DNA from: an uncultured Bacteroidales bacterium
GTDB taxonomy: Bacteria; Bacteroidota; Bacteroidia; Bacteroidales; Muribaculaceae
Reading direction: 5' to 3'
Assembly (NCBI GenBank): GCA_902768435.1
Contig: CACXLJ010000006.1
Location: forward strand, 1 to 64,000
Length of the DNA: 64,000 bases
In this document: positions 49,470 to 59,209 of the stretch, in pieces
How positions within the stretch are numbered: the first letter of the stretch is position 1
Layout: the number at the start of each line of letters is the position of its first letter
Program-made: the position numbers and the translations under genes
Notes under the pieces: model-generated
Databases searched by the model: none
What the model was told of the DNA's origin: nothing
What the model saw: only the letters and a program-made list of their open reading frames with translations

Positions 49470-51533
49470 TCAATCCTCAGGATCATCGGGTCCACTCGAA
49501 GTGGGCGGTACCACATCGTCGGGATAAGCGATGCGCAGGTGATAGAAGGTGCGCAAGCGCTCAATGAAGGTGCGCTTGATGATGCCCACATCCTTGAAAC
49601 TGATGGGTGCCTCGTCGAGCAGTCCCTCCACAATCTGGCCGTTGATCACCTTCTCCACAATAGCGGCAATCGCTTTCTCGTCGGGTTCCTTCAGGCTGCG
49701 GGTGGCGGCCTCGCAAGCATCGGCCATCATCATGATGGCGGCCTCCTTGGTTTGCGGGTTAGGACCGGGATAGGTGAAAGGCGCGGGGTCAACGGGCTGG
49801 TTGCCGTTGGCCTTGCATGCCAGAGTGTAGAAGTAGCGTGCCTTGCCCTTGCCGTGATGCTGGGCAATGAAGTCGCGTATCACCTGTGGCAATTTGGCCT
49901 TTTCGGCACGCTTGATGCCATCGGCCACATGATTAATCACGATGCGTGCACTCTGCGTGTAGGTGAGCGTGTCGTGCGGATTCACACCTATCTGGTTCTC
50001 GGTGAAGAAGGCGGGATTATTAATCTTGCCTATGTCGTGATACAGCGCACCGGCACGCGCCAACTGCGAGTTGGCGTTAATCTTGCGGGCTGCCTCCTGT
50101 GCCAGATTGGCCACCTGCAGCGAGTGCTGGAAAGTGCCTGGACATGCCTCCGAGAGCATGCGCAACTCGGGGGTGTTGATGTCCGAAAGTTCCACCAGAG
50201 TCACGGTAGAGGTGAAGCCGAAAATCCTCTCAATCACATAAATGAGGAGATAGGCCACCGCCAGCACCACACAGTTGAAAGCAAACATGGCATACTCGTG
50301 CCATCCCACCGTCTCAAGGTTGCCGCTGCGAATGAGCACCATGGCCGTGTAGAGCAGGCAATAGGCAATGAAGATGAAGAAGGCACAAGCCAGCAGTTGC
50401 GACCGGCGCGACATCTCCTTGATGGCAACAATGGCTATGTTGCCCGCCACAAACTGCATGATGATGAACTCGGCCTGGTCCTTGGCCACCAGCGAGCACA
50501 GCAGCACCACAATCATGTGAATGTAGAATGCCGTGCGCGAGTCGAGGAAGGTGGTCATGATAATGGGCACCAGCGCAAAGGGAACCGCATATATCAAGAT
50601 GTAACGGAAACCTACTATGAGTTCGACCACCACAATGAACACGGTGATAAACGAGATGATGAACACCATTTTGCGTGTCACTGTATAGGTGCGAGGTCTC
50701 ATGAGTTTCATGAAGAAGTACAGCACGAGCATCATGATTGCCACAAACACCGTTTGGCCAACAATCGACAGGTTCACACCATTCACCTTCATCTCCCGTT
50801 CCTGCATCATGCGCTCGTAGGTCTTGAGAATGGCATATTTTTGCGGAGTGACAATGTCGCCATGGTCGATGATGCCCTCGCCCGTCTGCACGATGCCTTG
50901 CGGAGCAAGCGCCTTGCGGTAGGCATCCTCGAGCAACTTGTTGGTCTCGATTGAGTCATACATCAGGTTGGGTTCCAGGTAATTGTTAATCGCCACCTGC
51001 GACATCACACCAAAGTAAAGCGGTTTCGACATCACCGAGTCAATCCAGTGGTAGGCATCTTTAACCGAGATGAGCGATTCGGGGTCTACCACCTCGGCTA
51101 TGTTGCTGGCCATGATGCGCACTTCCTTGATTTCACCATCTTTAATTTGCGACTTCGTGTCGGCATCGACTATGCCATTAGCATAGAGGTCGCTCATTTC
51201 GCTCAACAGGGCGCGCTGCACCATTGGCGAGAGCGAGGTGCCGCTCTGCAGTTTCTGCGACAGTTGGGAAATCTGCCGGGCCGACACCGAGTTGTCACGC
51301 TTGTAGATGCGCGCCGTGTTGCGGTCGATGCTGTCGGTAATCTGCTGTGCCGTGATCGAGTCATACTCAATGGGAATATCGAAGGGCGCAGTCAATATGG
51401 GGTGTGTCCAGGGCTTGCCCTGCTCATAAATGAGCGTGTTGGTGCTCTTGCCCGGCAGGAACAGCGTGATAATGACACCTGCCGCTACTATCAGCAGCAC
51501 ATATAGCAGACTTTTTCGGTTTTCTTTCTTCAT
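49470..51533 (-). CDS. 7TM-HD family phosphohydrolase, PgpH-like c-di-AMP phosphodiesterase
   Basis: 687 residues from MKKENRKSLLYVLL (51533). One N-terminal membrane helix, an extracytoplasmic 7TMR-HDED domain (about 40-270), a bundle of about seven helices (about 285-460) and a cytosolic HD domain with FQHSLQVANLAQEAARKINANSQLARAGALYHDIG-type metal-binding text, ending in a disordered Pro/Asp tail. PgpH-type enzymes hydrolyse c-di-AMP to pApA. It lies 23 bp after rsh on the same strand. Confidence 0.9.
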   Translation of the reverse strand: MKKENRKSLLYVLLIVAAGVIITLFLPGKSTNTLIYEQGKPWTHPILTAPFDIPIEYDSITAQQITDSIDRNTARIYKRDNSVSARQISQLSQKLQSGTSLSPMVQRALLSEMSDLYANGIVDADTKSQIKDGEIKEVRIMASNIAEVVDPESLISVKDAYHWIDSVMSKPLYFGVMSQVAINNYLEPNLMYDSIETNKLLEDAYRKALAPQGIVQTGEGIIDHGDIVTPQKYAILKTYERMMQEREMKVNGVNLSIVGQTVFVAIMMLVLYFFMKLMRPRTYTVTRKMVFIISFITVFIVVVELIVGFRYILIYAVPFALVPIIMTTFLDSRTAFYIHMIVVLLCSLVAKDQAEFIIMQFVAGNIAIVAIKEMSRRSQLLACAFFIFIAYCLLYTAMVLIRSGNLETVGWHEYAMFAFNCVVLAVAYLLIYVIERIFGFTSTVTLVELSDINTPELRMLSEACPGTFQHSLQVANLAQEAARKINANSQLARAGALYHDIGKINNPAFFTENQIGVNPHDTLTYTQSARIVINHVADGIKRAEKAKLPQVIRDFIAQHHGKGKARYFYTLACKANGNQPVDPAPFTYPGPNPQTKEAAIMMMADACEAATRSLKEPDEKAIAAIVEKVINGQIVEGLLDEAPISFKDVGIIKRTFIERLRTFYHLRIAYPDDVVPPTSSGPDDPED

Positions 51534-51556
51534 GATTGCAAAGCAATTATATGTTA

Positions 51557-53791
51557 TCAGGCGATGCGCACTGCTTGGCTCACGCCTTTCACTTTCTTCA
51601 GACGCTTGCACAGCTTGGTCACCACTTCACTGTCGTTGATAAACACATCAAGTTCGCAATGAAACACGCCGCCGTCGGCACCAATGTTCAGTTTGCGGAT
51701 GTTGATGGCCAGGTTGGTCGAAATCAGGTAGATAATCTCCTGAAGAATACCCAACCTGTCGATTCCCTCAATGCTAATCGAGGCAAGGAACTTCTGCCGC
51801 ATGGCCGCCCAGCGGGTGTTCACGATGCGACCGCCATAACTGCTCTTTAGTTTCATGGCAGTGGGGCAATCCATCTTGTGCACCACCACGCGGTTGGCAT
51901 CGTTCACAAATCCCACCACATTGTCGCCTGCAATGGGTCGGCAGCAGTCGGCAATGATGTAGTTGGGGCGTCCGTTCACCAGTCCCAACTCATAGGTCTT
52001 GTTCATGTCAATCTTCTCGGTTGGCGCTGCCGGCTGAGTTTCGGCATCGCTCTTCGACTTGCCGCCAAACGGATTGAAAATCTTGTCGATAAAGCGTTTG
52101 GGCTGCTTGAGGTTCTTGATGGTCTGGTCCGAGAGGGCTATCTCGTTGTTGCCTACCATCATGAACAGTTCTTCCTTATTCTGTGCCCGCTCGGTGGTTA
52201 TGAGGCGCGTGAGGGTGGTGTTGTCGAGTTCAAGGTCGTTCTTGTGCAAGAATTCCTTGAGCATGGCCTCGCCCTTGTCGATAACGGCGCGGCGGTCTTG
52301 ACGCAAAGCCGCACGCAGGCGGGTCTTGCCCTTGGCGGTAACCAGGAATTTCTCCCACTCGGCCTGAGGCTGCTGCGAGTTGGAGGTGAGCACCTCCACT
52401 TGGTCGCCGCTTGCCAGTTTGTGCGACAGCGGCACCAGCTTGTGGTTGATCTTGCCGGCAATGCAGTGAGTGCCTATCTCGGTGTGTAGCGTGAAGGCCA
52501 GGTCGAGCACCGATGCGTCCTTGGGCAGCGTGATGAGTTCGCCCTTGGGGGTGAACACAAATATCTCGCTGGCAAAGAGATTGAGCTTGATGGTGTCGAG
52601 GAAGTCGAGCGCATTGGGTTCGGGATTCTTCAGGATGTCTTCGATGGTGCGCAGCCACACCTGCAGTTCGCTCTCTTCCTCGCCCTCGCCTATCTTGTAC
52701 TTCCAGTGGGCAGCAAAGCCTCGCTCGGCAATGTCGTCCATGCGCCGGCTGCGAATCTGCACTTCCACCCACTCGCCATCGGGGCCCATCACCGTCAGGT
52801 GCAGGGCGCGGTAGCCGTTGGCTTTGGGCGTGCTCAGCCAGTCGCGGGTGCGGTCGGGATGCAGTTTGTAGAGGTCGGTAATCTCGCTGTAGATGTTCCA
52901 GCACACCTTCTTCTCGTCGGCCTCGTTGGCACACTCAAACACGATGCGAGCGGCATAGTAGTCATATACTTCCTCAAAGGGGATGCGCTTCGTCTCCATC
53001 TTCTTCCATATCGAGAAGCACGACTTGATGCGGGCCTTGAACTCATATTTGAGTTTCATGGCGTCGAGACGCTGGCAAATGGGGGCCGAAAAGCGCTCAA
53101 ACACCTCTTTGTTGTGCGCCTCGTTGTTCTTGATGAGGTCGCTGATGGTCTTGTAGGCATCGGGATGCTCATAGCGGAAACTCAAGTCCTCCAGCTCGGT
53201 CTTGATGGCAAACAGGCCCAGGCGGTGCGCCAGCGGAGCATAGATGTAGAGCGTCTCGCCAGCAATCTTATACTGCTTGTTCGGCGGCATGGAGTCGAGC
53301 GTGCGCATGTTATGCAGGCGGTCGGCCATCTTGATGAGCATCACCCGCACATCGTCGCTCATGGTGAGCAGCAGTTTCCTGAAGTTCTCGGCCTGTGCCG
53401 AGGCGTGCGAGCCGAAGATGCCACCCGAGATTTTGGTCAATCCTTCCACAATCTGTGCTATCTTGGGGCCAAACTGCGCCTCAATGTCGTCGATGGTGTA
53501 GTCGGTGTCCTCCACCACATCGTGCAGCAACGCCGCACATATCGAGGTAGAGCCCAAACCTATCTCTTGGCTCACGATGGTTGCCACTGCCAAGGGGTGC
53601 ATAATATAGGGCTCGCCAGAGCGCCGACGAATGCCCTGATGAGCATCCTTGGCAAACTGGAACGCCTTGTCGATAATCTCCGTCTTCTTGCGGTGATTGC
53701 TCGACAAGTAGCCGTTTAGCAGATTCTTATAGGCCTGATCTATCATCAGTTCCTCGGCCTGCTGGTCTATTTTTGATGCCTGTGTTTCCAT
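51557..53791 (-). CDS. rsh: RelA/SpoT homologue, bifunctional (p)ppGpp synthetase/hydrolase
   Basis: 744 residues. HD hydrolase domain (about 45-190) with HDVVEDTDYT intact, synthetase domain (about 240-350) with RTRDWLSTPKANGYRALHLTVMGPDGEWVEVQIRS-type residues, TGS domain (about 395-460) with FVFTPKGELITLPKDASVLDLAFTLHTEIG, and a C-terminal ACT domain (about 670-744). The intact HD motif argues for hydrolase activity as in SpoT or Rel. Controls the stringent response. Promoter word TAAGTTTG at 53889-53882. Confidence 0.95.
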   Translation of the reverse strand: METQASKIDQQAEELMIDQAYKNLLNGYLSSNHRKKTEIIDKAFQFAKDAHQGIRRRSGEPYIMHPLAVATIVSQEIGLGSTSICAALLHDVVEDTDYTIDDIEAQFGPKIAQIVEGLTKISGGIFGSHASAQAENFRKLLLTMSDDVRVMLIKMADRLHNMRTLDSMPPNKQYKIAGETLYIYAPLAHRLGLFAIKTELEDLSFRYEHPDAYKTISDLIKNNEAHNKEVFERFSAPICQRLDAMKLKYEFKARIKSCFSIWKKMETKRIPFEEVYDYYAARIVFECANEADEKKVCWNIYSEITDLYKLHPDRTRDWLSTPKANGYRALHLTVMGPDGEWVEVQIRSRRMDDIAERGFAAHWKYKIGEGEEESELQVWLRTIEDILKNPEPNALDFLDTIKLNLFASEIFVFTPKGELITLPKDASVLDLAFTLHTEIGTHCIAGKINHKLVPLSHKLASGDQVEVLTSNSQQPQAEWEKFLVTAKGKTRLRAALRQDRRAVIDKGEAMLKEFLHKNDLELDNTTLTRLITTERAQNKEELFMMVGNNEIALSDQTIKNLKQPKRFIDKIFNPFGGKSKSDAETQPAAPTEKIDMNKTYELGLVNGRPNYIIADCCRPIAGDNVVGFVNDANRVVVHKMDCPTAMKLKSSYGGRIVNTRWAAMRQKFLASISIEGIDRLGILQEIIYLISTNLAINIRKLNIGADGGVFHCELDVFINDSEVVTKLCKRLKKVKGVSQAVRIA

Positions 53792-53881
53792 AAGTAGCCT
53801 TTTAAACCCGAATCGGTTAATAGTGTAACCTTTTACAATATCCCTGTCGGTCTATTGAGCGATTCAGGTTAAACCAATTTA

Positions 53882-53889
53882 CAAACTTA
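53882..53889 (-). promoter_or_regulatory. -7 promoter element of rsh
   Basis: CAAACTTA on the plus strand, TAAGTTTG leftward, 90 nt before the ATG. Confidence 0.45.
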
Positions 53890-54090
53890 CAAAATATTGA
53901 TGAAAAAACTGCACTTCACCCCCCAAAAAATGTTTTTCATCCCATTTTTTCACCTTTCGCAAAACTTAATAGAGCATCTATAACGACTAGAACCAACTGA
54001 TAACTAAAAAAAGAACCAGCGTAAGCGCGGCGTTGCAACAAAACAAAGATTTCAGATTTGCGTCCGTTCGCTCGGAAAAACTCAAACAAG

Positions 54091-54122
54091 TTTGTTTTTT
54101 CGCTCGCCTTGTACTAATTTTG
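54091..54122 (+). promoter_or_regulatory. Promoter of mtgA
   Basis: TTTG 54091-54094, 20 bp, TAATTTTG 54115-54122, 27 nt before the GTG start. Confidence 0.75.
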
Positions 54123-54149
54123 CGGCGATTATTCGAAGAAGCCATTATT

Positions 54150-54845
54150 GTGAACATTTTCAAGAAAATATTGCGCTGGATAGGTTATGCCCTGATATTC
54201 TTCTTTGTATCGAGCATCACCGCCGTGGTCGTGCTCAAGTGGATGCCCGTCTACTACACGCCGCTCATGGTCATGAAAAGCGCAGGCAACCTGTTCACCG
54301 GCAAGAACACCGCCATCAACCACGAGTGGGTGCCCCTCGACAGCATCACCCACAACATGCCCCAGGCGGTGATTGCCAGCGAGGACAATCTGTTTGAGCA
54401 GCACCATGGCTTCGACTTCGAACAAATCTATCTGGCACGACTCGAGGCGCTGCGTGGCGGTCGCGAACGCGGTGCCAGCACCATCTCGCAGCAGACTGCC
54501 AAGAATGTGTTCCTGTGGCCAGGCCACAGCTGGGTGCGCAAAGGCTTGGAGGCCTACTTCACCTTCCTCATCGAGCACATCTGGGGCAAGAAACGCATCA
54601 TGGAAGTGTATCTCAATTCCATTGAGATGGGCGACGGCATCTATGGCGTACAGGCCGCAGCACACATCAACTTTGGCAAAGATGCCTCACGGCTCACCAA
54701 GAACGAGTGCGCGCTCATCGCCTCATCGCTACCCAACCCCATCAAGTTCGACTCGGCACACCCTACCGGCTACATGATCAAGCGCCGCAAGAAGATCGTC
54801 GACCTCATGGGCAAAGTCAAGCAATGCCCCTGGGGCAAAAAATAA
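54150..54845 (+). CDS. mtgA: Monofunctional biosynthetic peptidoglycan transglycosylase
   Basis: 231 residues from GTG 54150, chosen because the promoter at 54091-54122 excludes earlier starts. One N-terminal membrane helix (about 10-30), then a GT51 domain: catalytic Glu in AVIASEDNLFEQHHGFD, then RGGRERGASTISQQTAKNVFL, the second Glu region KRIMEVYLNSIEMGDGIYG. Polymerises lipid II into glycan strands in the periplasm. Full length for the monofunctional class. Confidence 0.95.
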   Translation: MNIFKKILRWIGYALIFFFVSSITAVVVLKWMPVYYTPLMVMKSAGNLFTGKNTAINHEWVPLDSITHNMPQAVIASEDNLFEQHHGFDFEQIYLARLEALRGGRERGASTISQQTAKNVFLWPGHSWVRKGLEAYFTFLIEHIWGKKRIMEVYLNSIEMGDGIYGVQAAAHINFGKDASRLTKNECALIASSLPNPIKFDSAHPTGYMIKRRKKIVDLMGKVKQCPWGKK

Positions 54846-54962
54846 ACCCCATTCCAGCAGTTAGTCAAGAGCAGCCCTTTGCCCTGAACATAAAAAGTAT
54901 GAATAGTTACTTCGCACCACTTAATTGTTAAAATAGTGTTAATTGTTTGGTTTTGTGTAGAA

Positions 54963-55025
54963 ACACCATTGCATTATCTCTTGGAATGGTGTATTTTTGC
55001 AAAAACAATAAACTTGGAATGGTGT
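54963..55025 (+). promoter_or_regulatory. Promoter with three phased AATGGTGT boxes (candidate operator)
   Basis: TTG 54969-54971, 20 bp, TATTTTTG 54992-54999. ACACCATT at 54963-54970 is the inverse of AATGGTGT at 54985-54992 (overlapping the first base of the -7), and a third AATGGTGT is at 55018-55025, next to the ATG at 55029. Box spacing is 22 and 33 bp, whole helical turns. Confidence 0.65.
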
Positions 55026-55028
55026 AAT

Positions 55029-56381
55029 ATGCGACGCAAAATTTATGATAAACTTATAAAATGGAGGCAATTAGAGAAAGGAAAGGTTGCTTTGCTGATT
55101 GATGGTGCTCGGCGCGTGGGCAAAAGTTATATTGTCGAGGCATTCGCCAAGCATGAATATGCCTCTTATGTGCTGATTGATTTCTCTAATGTTCCACGCG
55201 ATATTATCGGCTTTTTTGAGGACTACTTAACCGATCTGGACGCTTTCTTTTCACACCTCGCTTTGTTCTATCGAGTGACATTGAAAGAACGCGATACATT
55301 GTTCATCTTTGATGAAATCCAGTTCTACCCGCCAGCAAGGGCAGCAATTAAACACTTGGTGGCCGATGGCCGATATGACTACATCGAGACAGGGTCGTTG
55401 ATGAGCATCAACAAGAATGTCAAGGACATCTTGATTCCATCAGAAGAACGGCGCATCAAGATGTATCCAATGGATTTCGAAGAGTTCTTGTGGGCAATGG
55501 GCGATGAGATGTTAATGCCGTACATCCGCGAGTGTTTTGAACAAATGAAGCCTCTGAGCCCTGCACTTCATCGACGCGCCATGGACTATTTCCGCCAGTA
55601 TATCATCGTTGGCGGCATGCCGCAGGCAGTGAACGAATATGCTACCACACGAAGCTTTGAGCATACCGAACGCACGAAACACGACATAGTGGAACTCTAC
55701 CGCTCCGACATGAGAAAATACGCCGAAGGGGCCGAGCGCAAAGTGGTGCAAATCTTCAACACGCTGCCAGGGCAGTTACAAAAACATGAAAAGAAATTCC
55801 GACTTTCATCATTGAAAAGTGGTGCACGCTTCCGCGACTATGAGAGTTCGTTCTTCTGGTTAGAGGAGTCTATGATCGTAAACATGTGCTATGCCGCTTC
55901 TGAACCTTCTATTGGGTTGCGTCTCAAGATTGATGACTCAACGCTCAAATGCTATATGGGCGACACAGGGCTACTCATCAGTTTGGCATTTGACGAGAAA
56001 GAGGCCACCGATGCGTCACTCTTTCGCAAGTTGATGTTAGGGAAACTCGAAATCAACAAAGGCATGTTGATTGAAAACGCCGTAGCCCAAATGTTGCGAG
56101 CAAATGGCCATGAACTATATTTCTTCTCGAGGTATTCAAAAGAGAACTCTCAAGAGACCATGGAAATTGACTTTTTGATTAGGAAACCCGAAGTCACAAG
56201 TCGGCACAACATTATTCCAATTGAGGTGAAATCAACTTCGAGATATACACACTCATCCATTGACAAATTTCTCAAGAAATATAGTAACTATCTAGCCACT
56301 CCCATGATTCTTCACACAGGTGAACTGAAACAGGATGAGCACATTCTTTACCTTCCATTGTATATGACACCCTGCTTGTAA
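55029..56381 (+). CDS. AAA_14 / DUF4143 ATPase
   Basis: 450 residues from ATG 55029. Walker A GARRVGKS at about 26-33, Walker B TLFIFDEIQF, sensor ETGSL, then the DUF4143 C-terminal domain with MGDTGLLISLAF and an EVKSTSRYTHSSIDKF segment that resembles a restriction-endonuclease-like core (E-x-K). The family is abundant and variable in Bacteroidota and its role is not established. Lower GC than neighbours. Its promoter contains a set of repeated boxes suggesting autoregulation. Confidence 0.88.
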   Translation: MRRKIYDKLIKWRQLEKGKVALLIDGARRVGKSYIVEAFAKHEYASYVLIDFSNVPRDIIGFFEDYLTDLDAFFSHLALFYRVTLKERDTLFIFDEIQFYPPARAAIKHLVADGRYDYIETGSLMSINKNVKDILIPSEERRIKMYPMDFEEFLWAMGDEMLMPYIRECFEQMKPLSPALHRRAMDYFRQYIIVGGMPQAVNEYATTRSFEHTERTKHDIVELYRSDMRKYAEGAERKVVQIFNTLPGQLQKHEKKFRLSSLKSGARFRDYESSFFWLEESMIVNMCYAASEPSIGLRLKIDDSTLKCYMGDTGLLISLAFDEKEATDASLFRKLMLGKLEINKGMLIENAVAQMLRANGHELYFFSRYSKENSQETMEIDFLIRKPEVTSRHNIIPIEVKSTSRYTHSSIDKFLKKYSNYLATPMILHTGELKQDEHILYLPLYMTPCL

Positions 56382-56398
56382 CACCTTGTGGGGCAATA

Positions 56399-56435
56399 AA
56401 TCAACCCCAACAATAATTGCCGGGGTTGATTCTTA
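56399..56435. terminator. Terminator between the AAA_14 gene and the outer-membrane receptor gene
   Basis: AATCAACCCC 56399-56408 and GGGGTTGATT 56422-56431, a 10-bp perfect stem between converging genes, with TTCTTATCT on the rightward side. Confidence 0.75.
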
Positions 56436-56454
56436 TCTGGTTTTTTGAGGCTTA

Positions 56455-58965
56455 TTAGTTGCCCATGCCTTGCGGCTGACCACCGCCTTGCTGGCCACCT
56501 TGGCCACCCTGGCTCGAGCCGCCCACCACATCGTCGTTCTCGATGGTCTTGGCCGACTTCTTCACCTGAGCCTTGAGTGAACCGAAGCGGTAGCTGATGC
56601 TGATTCTGAATCCACGAGACAGCCACTTGCTGGTGCTCACTCCGGTATAGTCGCCCTGATGCGTGTGCGACTTGAATGCACTGAACTTGCTTGAATTCAA
56701 GAAGTTGTCGGCACTGAGACGAACGGTGAGTCTGTCTTCCTTCAGGAACGAACGCTGCAAACCCAGGTTATAGAACCAGCTGCCACCGTTGTAGCCATAC
56801 AATCCGTTGATGCCGCCGTTCCACTCGCCACCACTCGCGCTCAGGCGCAGTTTCCAGGGCAGTTGCTGGTTGAGCTGCGCATAGAAGAACGAGTTCCAGC
56901 GCTTGTTTTTCAAGCCTAACTCCTTGCTCTCATAAGTAGCGTGACCCACATTTCCATTAAAGGTGAAGCTGGTGGTGGGACTAATGGTCCACTGCACAAA
57001 TCCGTTTATGCCCAGGTTGCGGCTCTTGAGCGTGTTGGCATAGGTTGAAACCAGCACATCGCCCTCGGTGAACTGCACACCAGTAATCTGATTCGTACTG
57101 AACGAAATACTGGGACTGACGCTAAAGGTGAGTTTCGTGCCTATTTGCATGTAGGTGAGCGCGATGGAGTGGTTGCGCGAACTGCTCAGATGCGGGTTGC
57201 CGAAGGTGCGGCTCGTGGGGCTCTCCTGAATGGCAGGATTCAAATAGCTGATGCCGGGACGCTGAATGGTGGTGCTGTAGTTGAGTTTCAGGCTATGGGC
57301 CCAGTCGAACTTATACTCCACGCTCAGGTCAGGCACCCAGTCGTTCAAGTTACGGTGATAATTGCTCTGCCTGCCGTCAGGAAACTCGGCATTGAGTCGG
57401 CTATATTCATAGCGCAAGCCGGCACGAGTAGTCCAATTGTTTTTGCTGAAGCGGTAACTCAGGTAGGCAGCTGCCACATGGGTGCGATGGTTAAAGAGGG
57501 TCGTGTTGTTGAGTTCGGGCATTCCCGTGTAGTCAAAGAAAGCCTCACTCTTGTTCAGGCGGTTAATGTATTTCACACCCGTTTCAATCTGGTGATACTT
57601 GGCAAAGGGGCGAGTCCAGTCGAACTGCAAGGTGTGCTCCATGAAGTTCTCCTTGGTGTCATTTATCTGTCCCGTGTAGGGGAATGGGCAGTTGAGCATG
57701 TCGGTAAACGAACTAATGGTCTTGTTGCCGCTATGGTTGGTCGAGAGCATGTAGCTCAGCGTAAGCGTCTCACCTGGGTTGCGCAGCTTGTGCTGATAGT
57801 CAAGGCGCCCGTGCAAATCATAGAAATCGCCTTTGGGCGCGCGGCCTATCGTGGTGTACTTATACAGGATGTTGCCATCGCGGTCACTCATGCTGTTGTG
57901 GGTAATGCCATCGCCGCGGTAATCATAGTAGAAACCGCCGAACGAGAGCGACACCAGGTTGATGGTGTCGGGTTCCCAGCTGGCACTGAGTTCGCCATAG
58001 TGCACATTAACTTTGGCACGCGAATCGTTGTCGCTATAGAGCGTGTTGCCGCTGTCGGTATAGGTGTGCTCACTCTCGCTGATGTTGTGGCCACCGTGAC
58101 GGTTGCGGCCGTGATAGCCATAGTTGAGCGAGGTAACTACTTTTCCAATCTGTGAAGTGATGTTGGCATTGCCGTTCATGCTGCCGGTGTTGTCCACACC
58201 CACGCCCACAGTACCTGTCACACCGTTCATCTCCTGCGCGTTGCCGCTGCCACCGCCACCGAAACTGGCCATAACTATATTGAGAATGGCACTGGTTCCC
58301 TCGGCATCATATTTGGCACCCGGGTCGGTAATGACCTCAATCTTCTTGATCATGCTTGCGGGCACGGCCTTGAGAATCTCCTTCATGTTCTGGCCACTGA
58401 GTGCCGGATCGGGATGGCCATTGCGATATACCTTGAATGATGTAGATCCCTTGACGCGTATCTCGTCCTGGCCGTCGACCGTGACCATGGGCACTTTCTT
58501 GAGCATGTCGAGCACATTGTTGGTGCGGCTGTCGGCATCGCTCTCCACATCATAGGCTATGCGGTCAATCTCAGTGCGCACCAGCGGTTTTTGAGCAGTG
58601 ACGGTGACACCTGCCAGCACATTGGGAGCCTCCTCGAGCACAATGTCACCCAGCAGCGCATTGGGCTTGGCCTGCGACACGCTGAACTCCTTGCGGGCCT
58701 CTTTCTTGCCCACAGCGGTCACCTTGAGCACATAGCGACCATTTTTGCTCAGCACCTGGTCAAAACTGCCGTCGTCTTCGGTGACTCCCGTCACCACGAC
58801 CTTGGTTGTATCACTCTCGCTGAAGATGCGCACTGTGGCATAGGGTTCGCCCACGCCTGTTGCATCGTTCACTTGGCATTTCACATGAAATTGCGCCTGC
58901 GCCATGAGGGTGGCCAAGGTGCAACATAATGTGAACATTACAATCTTTTTCATTTTTACTTTCAA
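56455..58965 (-). CDS. TonB-receptor-like outer membrane beta-barrel protein
   Basis: 836 residues. Signal peptide about 1-24, a carboxypeptidase-regulatory-like domain (about 28-110), a plug-like region with LAGVTVTAQKPLVRTEIDRIAYDV and GSTSFKVYRNGHPDPALSG, then a barrel of the OMP_b-brl_3 family. The C-terminal tail is Gly/Gln-rich (QGGQGGQQGGGQ), which is unusual after a barrel. This group differs from SusC and often lacks an obvious TonB box; the ligand is unknown. No partner gene beside it. Confidence 0.88.
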   Translation of the reverse strand: MKVKMKKIVMFTLCCTLATLMAQAQFHVKCQVNDATGVGEPYATVRIFSESDTTKVVVTGVTEDDGSFDQVLSKNGRYVLKVTAVGKKEARKEFSVSQAKPNALLGDIVLEEAPNVLAGVTVTAQKPLVRTEIDRIAYDVESDADSRTNNVLDMLKKVPMVTVDGQDEIRVKGSTSFKVYRNGHPDPALSGQNMKEILKAVPASMIKKIEVITDPGAKYDAEGTSAILNIVMASFGGGGSGNAQEMNGVTGTVGVGVDNTGSMNGNANITSQIGKVVTSLNYGYHGRNRHGGHNISESEHTYTDSGNTLYSDNDSRAKVNVHYGELSASWEPDTINLVSLSFGGFYYDYRGDGITHNSMSDRDGNILYKYTTIGRAPKGDFYDLHGRLDYQHKLRNPGETLTLSYMLSTNHSGNKTISSFTDMLNCPFPYTGQINDTKENFMEHTLQFDWTRPFAKYHQIETGVKYINRLNKSEAFFDYTGMPELNNTTLFNHRTHVAAAYLSYRFSKNNWTTRAGLRYEYSRLNAEFPDGRQSNYHRNLNDWVPDLSVEYKFDWAHSLKLNYSTTIQRPGISYLNPAIQESPTSRTFGNPHLSSSRNHSIALTYMQIGTKLTFSVSPSISFSTNQITGVQFTEGDVLVSTYANTLKSRNLGINGFVQWTISPTTSFTFNGNVGHATYESKELGLKNKRWNSFFYAQLNQQLPWKLRLSASGGEWNGGINGLYGYNGGSWFYNLGLQRSFLKEDRLTVRLSADNFLNSSKFSAFKSHTHQGDYTGVSTSKWLSRGFRISISYRFGSLKAQVKKSAKTIENDDVVGGSSQGGQGGQQGGGQPQGMGN

Positions 58966-59176
58966 GTTTAGTCTATTTGTTATGCGAATTTACTTATATT
59001 TCGGCAATCACCACTCCTTTTCGGCCAAGCATATGGTTCGCATTTTGATTTTTTGGCAAAAAAACAACAATTAAAATGCTTTTTAACCCATTCCACGCCA
59101 CTAGCTTGGTGAATTGCTTCATCTATTAGACGCAACCACTCCCCATTTTGTTGCAAAAATTGTAGAAAAAATTGCG

Positions 59177-59184
59177 TAACTTTG
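59177..59184 (+). promoter_or_regulatory. -7 promoter element of queA
   Basis: TAACTTTG, 25 nt before ATG 59210. Confidence 0.6.
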
Positions 59185-59209
59185 CGCCACATTATTATAA
59201 AACATAGCA

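Larger units (their letters stand above)
53792..54149. other. Divergent intergenic region between rsh and mtgA
   Basis: Contains the leftward -7 word for rsh (53882-53889) and the ideal rightward mtgA promoter (54091-54122). The long TTG-started frame from 54033 runs through the promoter and is not accepted. No other element seen. Confidence 0.6.

Noticed and set aside
54033..54149. N-terminal extension of mtgA from TTG 54033
   Set aside because: An ideal promoter at 54091-54122 lies inside it; the membrane helix follows directly after GTG 54150.
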